The translations under genes were made by a program, and so were the position numbers. Below are positions 1 through 7,628 of a DNA stretch of 64,000 bases, in pieces. Under the pieces are notes generated by a model, which had not been told where the DNA came from, did no database searches, and saw only the letters and a program-made list of their open reading frames with translations. Position 1 is the stretch's first letter; the number at the start of each line of letters is the position of its first letter. The DNA comes from Pseudodesulfovibrio aespoeensis Aspo-2 (GTDB taxonomy: Bacteria; Desulfobacterota; Desulfovibrionia; Desulfovibrionales; Desulfovibrionaceae), in contig NC_014844.1 in the NCBI RefSeq assembly GCF_000176915.2, forward strand, positions 558,001-622,000, read 5' to 3'.

Positions 1-368
1 GTCTGCGCGTGGGTACGGTCCTGGGCGGGCGCTACTACCCCGGATTTGACGACGACACGCGGATATTCAAGCATCCGGTCACTTCCTATGACCTGAATTT
101 CAGGATGCTCTTGGCTGGGCGGATCGACGCCGTGGTCATGACCGAGACCGCCGGAGTGTATCGCGTGGCCCAGCTCGGGCTGGGCAACACGGTGGTCAAG
201 GCAACGTATGTCCACCGGGACCACCAGGATGTTTACATGGTGCTGTCCAAACGGTCGGTCCATGCTGACCGGCTTGAGGAATTCAGCCGGGTCATGGACG
301 AGCTGGTGCGCGAGGGCGCGCTGGACGCCGTGGCCGCGCGCTTTTTCAAGGAGACGGCCCCGCAATAG
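1..368 (+). CDS. Periplasmic solute-binding protein, C-terminal part (cut by window edge)
   Basis: The frame is open from base 3 to a TAG at 366-368, so only about the last 120 residues are present. The fragment reads like the second lobe and hinge return of a family 3 (SBP_bac_3) amino-acid-type binding protein: a segment of the type 'LLAGRIDAVVMTE' is typical of the ligand-dependent cross-over, followed by a helical tail and an 'ALDAVAARFF' end common in these proteins. Such proteins deliver polar ligands to ABC importers or serve as stand-alone sensors. The signal peptide and first lobe lie outside the window and no transporter gene follows, because the next gene is on the other strand. 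The ligand cannot be assigned. Confidence 0.7.
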   Translation, partial: LRVGTVLGGRYYPGFDDDTRIFKHPVTSYDLNFRMLLAGRIDAVVMTETAGVYRVAQLGLGNTVVKATYVHRDHQDVYMVLSKRSVHADRLEEFSRVMDELVREGALDAVAARFFKETAPQ

Positions 369-402
369 GTTTGGCTGTGGAGCCAACCCGGCCCGGAGTC
401 CG

Positions 403-1179
403 TCAGCCTCCCAGCAGTGCGAGTACGCGGGTCAGGGCCGCGTCCACGATGTCGGTTTCAGGCAGCGCGAGGACCGAGGCGTCGGTCATCTGCCGTCTGA
501 CAAGGCCGGGCAGGGGCGGCATGAGGATCGACCGCTCGGGCAGTCCGGGCAGGTCGGGCACCTCGCCCCCGGCGTGGCGGTTGACCACCAGCACCTGATT
601 GTTCAGGCCCAGGTCGCGGGCCATGCGTCCCACCTCGGCCCCGGTCAGCAGGCTGCGCATGCTCGGCTCGCTGACCACCACCAGCCCGTCCACATGGGCC
701 ACGGTGCCACGGCCCAGATGCTCCACCCCGGCTTCGAGGTCCACCAGCACCCATTCGTCGCGGTCCATGACCAGATGGGCCAGCACCGCCTTGAGCAGGG
801 CGTTGGCGTCGCATGCGCAGCCGCCGCCCGCGTTGGTCACCGCGCCCATGACCAGGAGCCGCTTGCGTCCCGCGGCCACGCCGGGCAGGGGCGCGCCGCC
901 CAGGGGCACGTCCACGGCCAGGGTCTCGGGCAGGTCGCCCACGTCCGGGTTGAGGTCAAGAAACCCGCCCGCGTGGATGCGTTCGCGCACGAGATCGGCC
1001 CGGCGCACCAGCGGCTCGGGCAACGCCCCGGCGGGCAGGCCCGACGCCTGCCCCAGCGACAGGGCGGTGTCGGCATCGATCATCCAGACGTTGTGGCCGC
1101 TGCGGGCCAGCAGGTCGGCCATCCAGGCGGCCAGCGAGGTCTTGCCCACCCCGCCCTTGCCCGCAAAGGCGATCTTCAT
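403..1179 (-). CDS. cooC: CooC, CO dehydrogenase nickel-insertion ATPase
   Basis: This 258-residue MinD/SIMIBI-type ATPase helps insert nickel into the C-cluster of CooS. A deviant Walker A (GKGGVGKT) occupies residues 7-14, an 'MIDAD' strand sits near residue 35, and a Cys-Ala-Cys motif at residues 121-123 matches the CxC pair that binds metal at the dimer interface in CooC1. The ATG is preceded by AGGAG on the minus strand. It lies 102 bp downstream of cooS on the same strand, with no evident terminator between, so the two are probably cotranscribed from the CooA-controlled promoter upstream of cooS. Length and motifs are normal for the family. Confidence 0.95.
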   Translation of the reverse strand: MKIAFAGKGGVGKTSLAAWMADLLARSGHNVWMIDADTALSLGQASGLPAGALPEPLVRRADLVRERIHAGGFLDLNPDVGDLPETLAVDVPLGGAPLPGVAAGRKRLLVMGAVTNAGGGCACDANALLKAVLAHLVMDRDEWVLVDLEAGVEHLGRGTVAHVDGLVVVSEPSMRSLLTGAEVGRMARDLGLNNQVLVVNRHAGGEVPDLPGLPERSILMPPLPGLVRRQMTDASVLALPETDIVDAALTRVLALLGG

Positions 1180-1281
1180 GCGCGCTCCTGTGTCCTTATC
1201 GAGGTTCAGCCAGCATGGCGGCGGGGGGGGCGCACGGGGTTTTCCCGCCGCCGCCCCTCCCGCCGTCGTCCGAAGTCATGC

Positions 1282-3159
1282 CTATTCGCTCAGCCCCAGC
1301 CCCTTGCGCTTGGCCCTGATGCGGATGTCAAAGAGTTCCGCTGCCTTGACCGGGTCGGGCTCGATGACAAAGCACGCACCCACCAGATCCTCCAGGCCGG
1401 AAACGGCCAGGTTGGTGACCGTCTCGGAGCCGAGGATGTTGGGCGGATGGCCCAGGTGGGTGTAGATGCCGCTGGCCACGGCGTAGAGCCCGATGGCCGC
1501 CGCCTTTTCCGAATACCACTCGGGCGAGGACGCGCCCACGGGCAGGTCCGAGATGTCCACGCCCAGCCCGTTGGCCAGGGCGGCGCAGAGCTGGAGAATG
1601 CGCGCATTGTCCACGCAGGAGCCGTAGTGCAGCACCGGCGGGATGCCCAGCGACCCGCAGATCTTGCGCAGGCCGGGACCGGCCTGATCGATGGCGCTGG
1701 GCAGGAGCAGCCCGGCCTTGCCCGCCGCCGTGGTCACGCAGCCGGTCACCAGGACCAGGATGTCCTTTTTGATCAGCTCTTTGGCCAGGCCCACGTTCAT
1801 GGAGTCCTGCTTGAACTTGGGGTTGTTGCAGCCCACGATGCCCACCGCGCCCCGGATGTCGCCGCTGGCAATGGCCTGGATCAGCGGGTCGAGCGAGCCG
1901 CCCAGGGCCTTGATGACCGCCTCGTTGGAGAATCCGGTCATGATGTCCACGGGTTCGCCTGGGATGTCCACCCGGCCCGGATCGCGCTCAACGAATCCCT
2001 GCACGGCCAGCCCGACGATCTTCCGTGCCTGTTCCATGGCGTTGTGCGGGTGGATGTCGAAGTGAATGGCCCCGGTGAAGCGCGCCTTGGCTGCGGTGTC
2101 GATGAACTTGGTGTGGTAGCAGCCCGAGATCTGGACCAGGCTCGGCATGATGCACTGGTAGTCCACCACCACGGCCTCTACCGCGCCGGTGATGATGGCC
2201 AGCTCGGTCATCAGGTGGTTGCCTGCCATGGGGATGCCCTGGCGCATGAGCAGCTCGTTGCCCGTGCAGCACAGTCCGGCCACGTTGATGCCCGTGGCCC
2301 CGAGCTTTTTGGCCTGCTCGATCAGCTCCGGCTCGCGGGCCGCGGCCAGGATCATCTCCGAGACCACAGGGTTGTGGCCGTGGACCAGGATGTTGACCTG
2401 ATCCTTCTTGATCACCGCGAGGTTGGCCGTGGACATCTTGGGCGTGGGAGTGCCGAAGATCACGTCCGACAGCTCGGTGCCGATCATGGACCCGCCCCAG
2501 CCGTCGGCCAGGGCAGTGCGCGCCGCATGGATCATGGTGTTGGGGGCGTCGTTGTCGCAGCCCATGTGGGTGCGGTGCATCATCTCCGCGATCTCGCGGT
2601 CCACGCCGCGCGGGGTCATGCCCAGCTTGGCCCAGATGGCCTTGCGCTTTTCGGGCACGCGGCACAGGAAGCTGATGGATTTGCGGCGGCTGCCGAAGTC
2701 GGCATAGAAGGCGTCCATGACATCGCGGGCCACCTCCATGACTGTCCGGCCCTCGGTGGCCACGCCGATCTCGGCGGCAATGGCCCTGAGCTTGGGCTCG
2801 TCGGTGATGCGGTAGTCCTTGGTCTCGCCCTCGACGATGGCCTCAAGCACTTCGATCAGGTCGCGGCCATGGTCCGAGTGGCCCGCCGCGCCGCCTGTCA
2901 CGAAGCGGCCAAAGTTGCGCGCCACCACCACGTCCGCGTCTGCGCCGCATACGCCTCGCGGGGCCTTTGCACTGATGCGGCAAGGCCCCATGGTACAGTT
3001 GCGGCAGGTGGTGCCCAGTTCGCAGAATTTGCAGTGGGGCGTCTGCTGGTCCAGCCGCTCGTGCACGGTCTCGATGCCTTCCTTCCTGGCCTTCCTGATC
3101 ATGGCCCTGGCATCTTCCCAGATGGAGAGTTCTTCGACGGGTCTTGGTTCCTTTGCCAT
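1282..3159 (-). CDS. cooS: CooS, anaerobic Ni-Fe carbon monoxide dehydrogenase catalytic subunit
   Basis: The 625-residue protein is a monofunctional Ni-CODH that oxidises CO to CO2 in the cytoplasm. The N-terminal cysteine cluster is clear: Cys43-X2-Cys46, then Cys52, Cys55, Cys60 and Cys71. In D. vulgaris CODH a Cys-X2-Cys pair replaces the longer spacing and holds a [2Fe-2S] D-cluster at the dimer interface, so the same is likely here. The downstream cysteines and histidines of the C-cluster region ('GLCCTGNELLMR', 'GCYHTKFIDT', 'GCNNPK', 'YGSCVDNAR') are present. A GGAGG ribosome site precedes the ATG. The gene lies between cooA and cooC on the same strand. No CooF ferredoxin or energy-converting hydrogenase lies in the window, so the electron acceptor is unknown. 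Confidence 0.97.
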   Translation of the reverse strand: MAKEPRPVEELSIWEDARAMIRKARKEGIETVHERLDQQTPHCKFCELGTTCRNCTMGPCRISAKAPRGVCGADADVVVARNFGRFVTGGAAGHSDHGRDLIEVLEAIVEGETKDYRITDEPKLRAIAAEIGVATEGRTVMEVARDVMDAFYADFGSRRKSISFLCRVPEKRKAIWAKLGMTPRGVDREIAEMMHRTHMGCDNDAPNTMIHAARTALADGWGGSMIGTELSDVIFGTPTPKMSTANLAVIKKDQVNILVHGHNPVVSEMILAAAREPELIEQAKKLGATGINVAGLCCTGNELLMRQGIPMAGNHLMTELAIITGAVEAVVVDYQCIMPSLVQISGCYHTKFIDTAAKARFTGAIHFDIHPHNAMEQARKIVGLAVQGFVERDPGRVDIPGEPVDIMTGFSNEAVIKALGGSLDPLIQAIASGDIRGAVGIVGCNNPKFKQDSMNVGLAKELIKKDILVLVTGCVTTAAGKAGLLLPSAIDQAGPGLRKICGSLGIPPVLHYGSCVDNARILQLCAALANGLGVDISDLPVGASSPEWYSEKAAAIGLYAVASGIYTHLGHPPNILGSETVTNLAVSGLEDLVGACFVIEPDPVKAAELFDIRIRAKRKGLGLSE

Positions 3160-3230
3160 TTCTACCTCCGAATTCCTGGAGCCGCACGAATCGCGCGGTC
3201 TGTTGATGATCGCAACCCAATTGAATCTTC

Positions 3231-3273
3231 AGGATAGGCGTCGGCGCGGCCTGTGTCTGTCGGATAGCCGACA
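3231..3273 (-). promoter_or_regulatory. CooA-type operator and putative cooS promoter
   Basis: Bases 3258-3273 form a perfect palindrome, TGTCGG-atag-CCGACA on the plus strand. It is identical in form to the known CooA half-sites TGTC(A/G)...(C/T)GACA. Reading toward cooS on the minus strand, a TATCCT -10-like hexamer lies at 3236-3231. The operator centre is 32 bp upstream of the centre of that hexamer, which puts it near -41.5. This is the class II activator position used by CRP-family proteins, overlapping the -35 region. It is 99 bp or more upstream of the cooS ATG and just downstream of the cooA stop codon, so it would drive cooS-cooC specifically. The operator is clear; the -10 assignment is tentative. 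Confidence 0.75.
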
Positions 3274-3304
3274 AAAGAGGTCGGAAAAGCGAAAAAGGGG
3301 CGGA

Positions 3305-3955
3305 TCAGCCTGCGGCGGCCCGTTTCAGGGCGTCGAGGCTGGGGATGTGGAAGCGTCCGCGTCCGCGTTTTTCCATGAATCCGGCCCGGACCATGTCGTT
3401 GAGCAGGGTGGAGACGGTCTGCCGGGTGGCCCCCAGGAGCTGGGCCAGCTGCTCCGTGGTCAGACCCAGGGAGATGGTCAGCCCGTCGCCCTCGGGCACG
3501 CCGTTGTCCTGGGCCTCGATGAGGATGTAGTCCATGAGCCGGTCGTAGATGTCCTTGAAGGCGAGGCCGCCGATGATGGAAAAAGTGTTCTGGAGGATGT
3601 TGCCCAGCACCCGGACCATGGTCCGGGTGAAGACCGGCATCTCGGTCATGCACCGTTTTACGGACTGCACGTCGGCCAGCAGCAGTCGGGTGTCGTCGAA
3701 TGCCTGCACATAGCACCCGGCGTGGGTGGCGTAGAGGTCGCCCGGCCCGAGGATGCCCAGGGTGAACTCCTTGTCCTCGTAGGCCAGGTAGACGCGCACC
3801 CGCCCCTCGGCGATGATGAAGACGAGGTTGTCCGTCTCGTCGGCGTCGAAGATGATGGCGCCCTTGGACCATGCCCGCTCTCGGAAGACATTCCGCAGCT
3901 CGCCAAGTTCGTCCCGCCCCAGCTCGTCGAGCAGGTTGACTCCCGTGAATTTCAT
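3305..3955 (-). CDS. cooA: CooA, heme-containing CO-sensing CRP/FNR-family activator
   Basis: This 216-residue protein has a cyclic-nucleotide-binding fold (about residues 10-120), a dimerisation helix and a C-terminal winged helix ('TTEQLAQLLGATRQTVSTLL', about 165-185). In Rhodospirillum rubrum CooA the heme is held by His77, with Cys75 as the ligand in the ferric state. Here the equivalent segment is 'DLYATHAGC', giving His78 at the heme-ligand position and Ala76 where the cysteine would be. The protein therefore keeps the ferrous-heme histidine but not the redox-switch thiolate, as in some other CooA homologues. It is upstream of cooS on the same strand, with a matching palindromic operator between them. 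An alternative reading as a generic CRP/FNR regulator is less likely given the context. Confidence 0.88.
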   Translation of the reverse strand: MKFTGVNLLDELGRDELGELRNVFRERAWSKGAIIFDADETDNLVFIIAEGRVRVYLAYEDKEFTLGILGPGDLYATHAGCYVQAFDDTRLLLADVQSVKRCMTEMPVFTRTMVRVLGNILQNTFSIIGGLAFKDIYDRLMDYILIEAQDNGVPEGDGLTISLGLTTEQLAQLLGATRQTVSTLLNDMVRAGFMEKRGRGRFHIPSLDALKRAAAG

Positions 3956-4085
3956 GCATGCCCTCCCGGATGTGGGTCACTGCCGCAATCATAGCACGGC
4001 GCGGGCCTGCGCGTCCAATGGACCTGGCTGTCCTGCCTTCTTCTTTTGTATTGAACTGGGGCGGGTCCTGGGCAAGGGTGGAGGC

Positions 4086-4142
4086 ATGACTGTTTCCGAC
4101 ATGAAATCCCTGCCCGCCATCCGGGGAGCCGGGCGGACCTGA
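4086..4142 (+). CDS. Possible 18-residue leader peptide coupled to the methyltransferase
   Basis: An ATG at 4086 preceded by AAGGG and GGAGG opens an 18-codon frame ending in TGA at 4140-4142. The stop overlaps the ATG of the following gene as TGATG. The short peptide resembles no domain known to me. The tight overlap and the better ribosome site on the small frame suggest translational coupling. The frame is open upstream as well, so the peptide could also be the accidental end of a non-coding frame. Confidence 0.3.
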   Translation: MTVSDMKSLPAIRGAGRT

Positions 4143-4765
4143 TGGACGAGTACGCCCGCATCGCTCCCCTGTACGACACGGTGGTCGGTCCGTTTCTGCG
4201 CCCGGTGCATGCGGCCCTGGTCGAGGCCCTGCGCGCAGTGGCCGGGGACGGCCCGGTGGTCGATCTGTGCTGCGGCACCGGGGTGGTGGCCGGTATGGTG
4301 GCCCGGACCGGTCGTGAGGCCATAGGCGTGGACCTTTCCCCGGCCATGCTCGACCGGGCGCGCGCCCGTCATGGCGGCGCGAGGTTCCTGCTCGGCGACG
4401 CCACGGCCACCGGGCTGGCTGGCGGCGCGTTTGCCGGGTGCGTGATCAGCTTTGCCCTGCACGAAAAGCCGCCGGAAACAGGGCTGGCCATGCTGGCCGA
4501 GGCGCGCCGGCTGGTCGTGCCGGGCGGGGCCATCCTGGTGGCCGACTATCGGGTGGTTCGGGGTGCATGGCTGACCGGGCTGGCCATAACCCTGGTCGAG
4601 CGGTTGGCCGGACGGGCGCACCACGACTGTTTCAGCCGCTATATGGCGGGCGGAGGCAGCGGTCCGTTTCTGCGCCGGGCCGGGCTGGCTGCCGGGCCTG
4701 CGCCGGGCGCGCTGCGCACCCGGTTCATGGGCGGCTGGGTCGGGCTGTATCAGGCCGTGGTCTGA
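4142..4765 (+). CDS. Class I SAM-dependent methyltransferase
   Basis: The 207-residue protein has the glycine-rich motif I 'VVDLCCGTGVVAG' (about residues 39-51), the acidic end of strand 2 in 'AIGVDLSPAMLDRAR' (about 61-75), motif II around 'LLGDATATGL' and 'VVPGGAILVADY' at strand 5. This is the Methyltransf_11/UbiE-like small-molecule or lipid methyltransferase pattern; the substrate cannot be deduced. Its own ribosome site is weak (GGAG about 15 bases upstream), and it overlaps a short upstream frame by one base, so translation may be coupled. Its 3' end overlaps the convergent TerC gene by 16 bp. Confidence 0.85.
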   Translation: MDEYARIAPLYDTVVGPFLRPVHAALVEALRAVAGDGPVVDLCCGTGVVAGMVARTGREAIGVDLSPAMLDRARARHGGARFLLGDATATGLAGGAFAGCVISFALHEKPPETGLAMLAEARRLVVPGGAILVADYRVVRGAWLTGLAITLVERLAGRAHHDCFSRYMAGGGSGPFLRRAGLAAGPAPGALRTRFMGGWVGLYQAVV

Positions 4766-5484
4766 CCGGCCCGGTCGCGCTTCTTCTTGATTCTGAGGTT
4801 GAGGAATTCGACGAAGAGCGAGAAGGCCATGGCAAAGTAGATGTAGCCCCGGTCGATGTGTTTGTGCATGCCCTCGGCCATGAGAAAGATGCCCACCAGG
4901 AGCAGGAAGGAGAAGGCGAGCATCTGGACCGTGGGATGTTTGGAGACGAACGCGCTGACCGGTCCGGCGAAGAAGAGCATGACCGCCACCGCGATGACGA
5001 TGGCCGCGACCATGACCGTCAGGTGCTTGGCCATGCCCACGGCGGTGATGACCGAATCGAGCGAAAAAACCATGTCGAGCAGGGCGATCTGGATGATGGC
5101 GCTGGCATAGGAGTAGCGGGTGCGGACCATGCCTCCCAGCCCGTTTGATTCCTCCAGCTTGTCGTGGATCTCGTGGGTGGCCTTGGCCAGCAGGAACAGC
5201 CCTCCGGCCAGCAGGACGATGTCGCGACCCGAGACCGCATGGTCGAAGACCGAGAACAGGGGCGCGGTCAGCCCCATGATGGCGCTGATGACCAGCAGCA
5301 GGGCCAGGCGCGTGACCATGGCCAGCCCGATGCCCAGCCGCCGGGCGTTGGCGCGCACCGCTTCGGGCAGTTTGTTGGTGATGACCACCACAAAGACGAT
5401 GTTGTCGATGCCGAGCACGATCTCAAGCCCGGCCAGGGTGACCAGGGCCACCATGTTTTCAAGGGTCCACAATCCTTCGAGCAT
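4750..5484 (-). CDS. TerC-family integral membrane protein
   Basis: This 244-residue protein with about seven or eight membrane helices carries the two acidic TerC signatures: 'LEIVLGIDNIVF' in the first helix (residues about 19-30) and 'LLDMVFSLDSVITA' near the middle. TerC/Alx/MeeY-type proteins are implicated in manganese export and metallation of exported proteins, and historically in tellurite resistance. I start it at the ATG at 5484, where homology begins. The frame is open for 270 further codons upstream, but that extension is the antisense of the pgl gene and has no TerC-like sequence. The 3' end overlaps the methyltransferase by 16 bp. It is divergent from pgl across a 180-bp region. 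Confidence 0.9.
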   Translation of the reverse strand: MLEGLWTLENMVALVTLAGLEIVLGIDNIVFVVVITNKLPEAVRANARRLGIGLAMVTRLALLLVISAIMGLTAPLFSVFDHAVSGRDIVLLAGGLFLLAKATHEIHDKLEESNGLGGMVRTRYSYASAIIQIALLDMVFSLDSVITAVGMAKHLTVMVAAIVIAVAVMLFFAGPVSAFVSKHPTVQMLAFSFLLLVGIFLMAEGMHKHIDRGYIYFAMAFSLFVEFLNLRIKKKRDRAGQTTA

Positions 5485-5664
5485 GCCTGCCTCCGCGTTT
5501 GATCCGTCATCGCGAACCATGCGCCCGGTGCCTGCGAAAATCAACGGGCGTTCCGCCTGGGGTCTTATAATTTCACGGGAAATCTTGACGCGACCGCGCT
5601 GGTGGTGCAAAGGTCCGGCCCATTGGCCGGGCGCATCTGTTGCCCAGGTCGCCGGAGGGAACCC

Positions 5665-6396
5665 ATGGCGGAATTTCATGTCTTCGCGGATGTCGAGGCC
5701 CAGAGCCGGGCGGCGGCGTCGCTCATCGTCGGTCTTTCCCACAGGGCGCTCGAGGCGCGGGGCCGGTTCACCCTGGCCCTGTCCGGGGGCAGCGGCCCGG
5801 TGCGGCTCATGGAGCTGCTGGCCGGGGAGCCTTGCCGGGGGTCGATTCCCTGGGACCGGACCCTGATATTCTGGGGCGACGACCGGGCCGTGGGGCCGGA
5901 ACACGAGCTGAGCAATTTCCGGCTGGCGCGCGAACGGCTCCTCTCCCGCGTGCCCGTGCCAGAGGCCAATCTCGTGCGTATCCGGGGCGAGCTGGGCGCG
6001 GTGGACGCGGCCCTGGAGCTGCGGCTTGATCTGGCCGAATGTTTTGGCGAGAGTGCCCCGCCCCGGTTCGATCTCGTCCTGCTGGGCATGGGGCTCGACG
6101 GCCACACCGCCTCGCTCTTTCCGGGCCGGCCCGAGCTGGACTCCGCCGCCTGGGCCGAGCCTGTACCCGCCCCGGACATGGAGCCGCGCGTGGAGCGCGT
6201 GACCATGACCCTGCCGGTGCTGGGCGCGGCCCGCACGGCCCTCTTTCTGGTGGCCGGGCAGGACAAGCGCGCCCTGGTCGATCAAATCAGGCACGATCCA
6301 ACAGCTCCGGCCCGCTACCCGGCGGCCCGCGTGGCCGCGGAGCAGACCCTCTGGTATCTCGACGAGGCCGCCGCCGGCCCCGGTCGGTCAGACTAG
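5665..6396 (+). CDS. pgl: 6-phosphogluconolactonase
   Basis: The 243-residue enzyme hydrolyses 6-phosphogluconolactone in the oxidative pentose phosphate pathway. It belongs to the NagB/Pgl (SugarP_isomerase) family: 'LALSGGSGPVRLMELL' forms the phosphate loop (about residues 38-53), 'IFWGDDRAV' follows, and 'LLGMGLDGHTASLFPG' carries the family's Asp and His residues. The ATG at 5665 was chosen because GGAGG at 5654-5658 lies seven bases upstream and homology begins there; the open frame extends 21 codons further without support. Neighbours are divergent (TerC) and convergent (AraC), so it is probably monocistronic. No glucose-6-phosphate dehydrogenase gene is visible nearby. Confidence 0.93.
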   Translation: MAEFHVFADVEAQSRAAASLIVGLSHRALEARGRFTLALSGGSGPVRLMELLAGEPCRGSIPWDRTLIFWGDDRAVGPEHELSNFRLARERLLSRVPVPEANLVRIRGELGAVDAALELRLDLAECFGESAPPRFDLVLLGMGLDGHTASLFPGRPELDSAAWAEPVPAPDMEPRVERVTMTLPVLGAARTALFLVAGQDKRALVDQIRHDPTAPARYPAARVAAEQTLWYLDEAAAGPGRSD

Positions 6397-6427
6397 ACCT
6401 GCACCGGGGCGGGCGGGGCTAGGCGCA

Positions 6428-7285
6428 TTATTTCAAGGGAACATAGACCTCGGTGCGCAGCTCTTCGGGCGCGGTCTTGTCCGGGGTGTTGAGGTATATC
6501 TCGATGCTTGCCCCGGCATCGGCCTCGCATCCGTTCTGCGGGGCCCATTGGCCGCACAGCTGGGCATAGGTCTTGTGGAGGTCCGAGTACGGCCCCTTGT
6601 GAAGGGTCTTGGCGTACCGCCCGCCAGCAATGGTTTTCATCCCGATGGGAGCCTGCACCTCTGTCTGTCCGGCGACCGTGATGCACGCGTCATAGCGGAT
6701 CTTGTCCTCGGGCGTGACATCGGGGTCGTCGTGGCAGAGGGCCAGTATCCGCGCATCGGCATTGACGAGCCCCCTGGGGCCGGCCCAGCCGCAGAGGGTG
6801 GACCAGGCATGGTTGCAATCCTTGTAGGGGCCGGTGTGGCGGACGAAAACGACGTTCATTTCCTCAAGATTCACGACTGATGCTTCCATGACAATCTCCT
6901 TCCAGTAGTTGCAGTGTTTGTGATCAAGGGTCCCATGGTGCGCCTGACGAAACCGCTGGGGAGAAAGGCCGAACATGGCGTTGAACGCGCGGGTGAAGGA
7001 CTCGTGGGTCTCGAACCCGGCCTGGAACGCGATGTCCGTCACCGGAGCCTCGCCGAGCTTCAGCGTGATGGCCGCCCGCTCCAGGCGAAGCCGCCTGATG
7101 TGGGATTTCACCGATTCGCCGATCATGCCGCTGAAGATGCGGTGAAAATGATACGGCGAGAAACAGGCGATGTCGGCCAGGTCAAGCAGTTGCATCGGGT
7201 CGTCGAGATGGGCCTGGATGTGTTCGAGCACCCGGTCCATCCGCTCCGCATGATCCTTCTTGGTTTCCTCTTTTGTCGTGCGCAT
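6428..7285 (-). CDS. AraC-family regulator with C-terminal GyrI-like effector domain
   Basis: The 285-residue protein begins with two AraC helix-turn-helix units (about residues 12-110: 'LLDLADIACFSPYHFHRIF' and 'VTDIAFQAGFETHESFTRAF'). It continues into a GyrI-like/SOUL-type small-molecule binding domain (about 125-285) with the 'RHTGPYKD' and 'GGRYAKTLHKGPY' segments. This N-HTH plus C-GyrI order is that of Rob/SbmC-like regulators that sense lipophilic compounds or drugs. The ATG at 7285 has AAGGAG six bases upstream; the longer open frame (to 7465) precedes it without any domain. It is convergent with pgl. The target genes are unknown, and the adjacent sigma-factor operon is divergent, so regulation of that operon is possible but unproven. 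Confidence 0.88.
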   Translation of the reverse strand: MRTTKEETKKDHAERMDRVLEHIQAHLDDPMQLLDLADIACFSPYHFHRIFSGMIGESVKSHIRRLRLERAAITLKLGEAPVTDIAFQAGFETHESFTRAFNAMFGLSPQRFRQAHHGTLDHKHCNYWKEIVMEASVVNLEEMNVVFVRHTGPYKDCNHAWSTLCGWAGPRGLVNADARILALCHDDPDVTPEDKIRYDACITVAGQTEVQAPIGMKTIAGGRYAKTLHKGPYSDLHKTYAQLCGQWAPQNGCEADAGASIEIYLNTPDKTAPEELRTEVYVPLK

Positions 7286-7628
7286 GGGTCTCCTTGTGTC
7301 ATGGCGTGGTCGCTGCCGCTTGACCGTTTTTGCGCATTCGCAGGCCCGGTCGAAGCGTGTCGGGATCGTGCCCTGCATTGCGCAAAAAATCACCCCGCTT
7401 CTCACTGACAAGGCCCCTGGATCAAGGGCTGGGAGGACGGGCCGTGGGAACGCGTGCCTTGACACCGGGCACGACGTTCACCACTGTATCTGCGCGACGA
7501 CTTAAATGAAATAAAGCGGTTCGCGGTGGAGGCGGATATGATCGTGCCGATTCCCTGGGGTGTCCCGGCCTGTGCGCGGGCGCGGCTGACAGGACTGCGC
7601 CGCGGCACCAGGTGCGGGGGAGGCTGCA
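7286..7628. other. Intergenic region between the AraC gene and the sigma-factor operon
   Basis: This 343-bp divergent region carries no convincing gene. A TTGACA hexamer at 7459-7464 and an AT-rich patch near 7499-7516 (taaatgaaataaag) may belong to the promoter of the sigma-factor operon, but no well-spaced -10 element is clear. GGGGGAGG at 7617-7624 is the ribosome site of the next gene. Confidence 0.5.

Noticed and set aside
371-386. TTGGCT-gtgg-AGCCAA hairpin after the binding-protein gene
   Set aside because: Only six pairs and no T-run; it could be a weak convergent terminator but is not strong enough to list.
208-3237. A very long plus-strand open frame (over 1000 codons) antisense to cooC and cooS
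   Set aside because: It is the high-GC shadow of cooS and cooC; its composition is Gln/His/Arg-rich and it has no domain.
7459-7490. TTGACA promoter for the ECF sigma operon
   Set aside because: The -35-like hexamer is good, but no -10 element at 16-18 bp spacing is convincing, so it is only mentioned in the intergenic entry.
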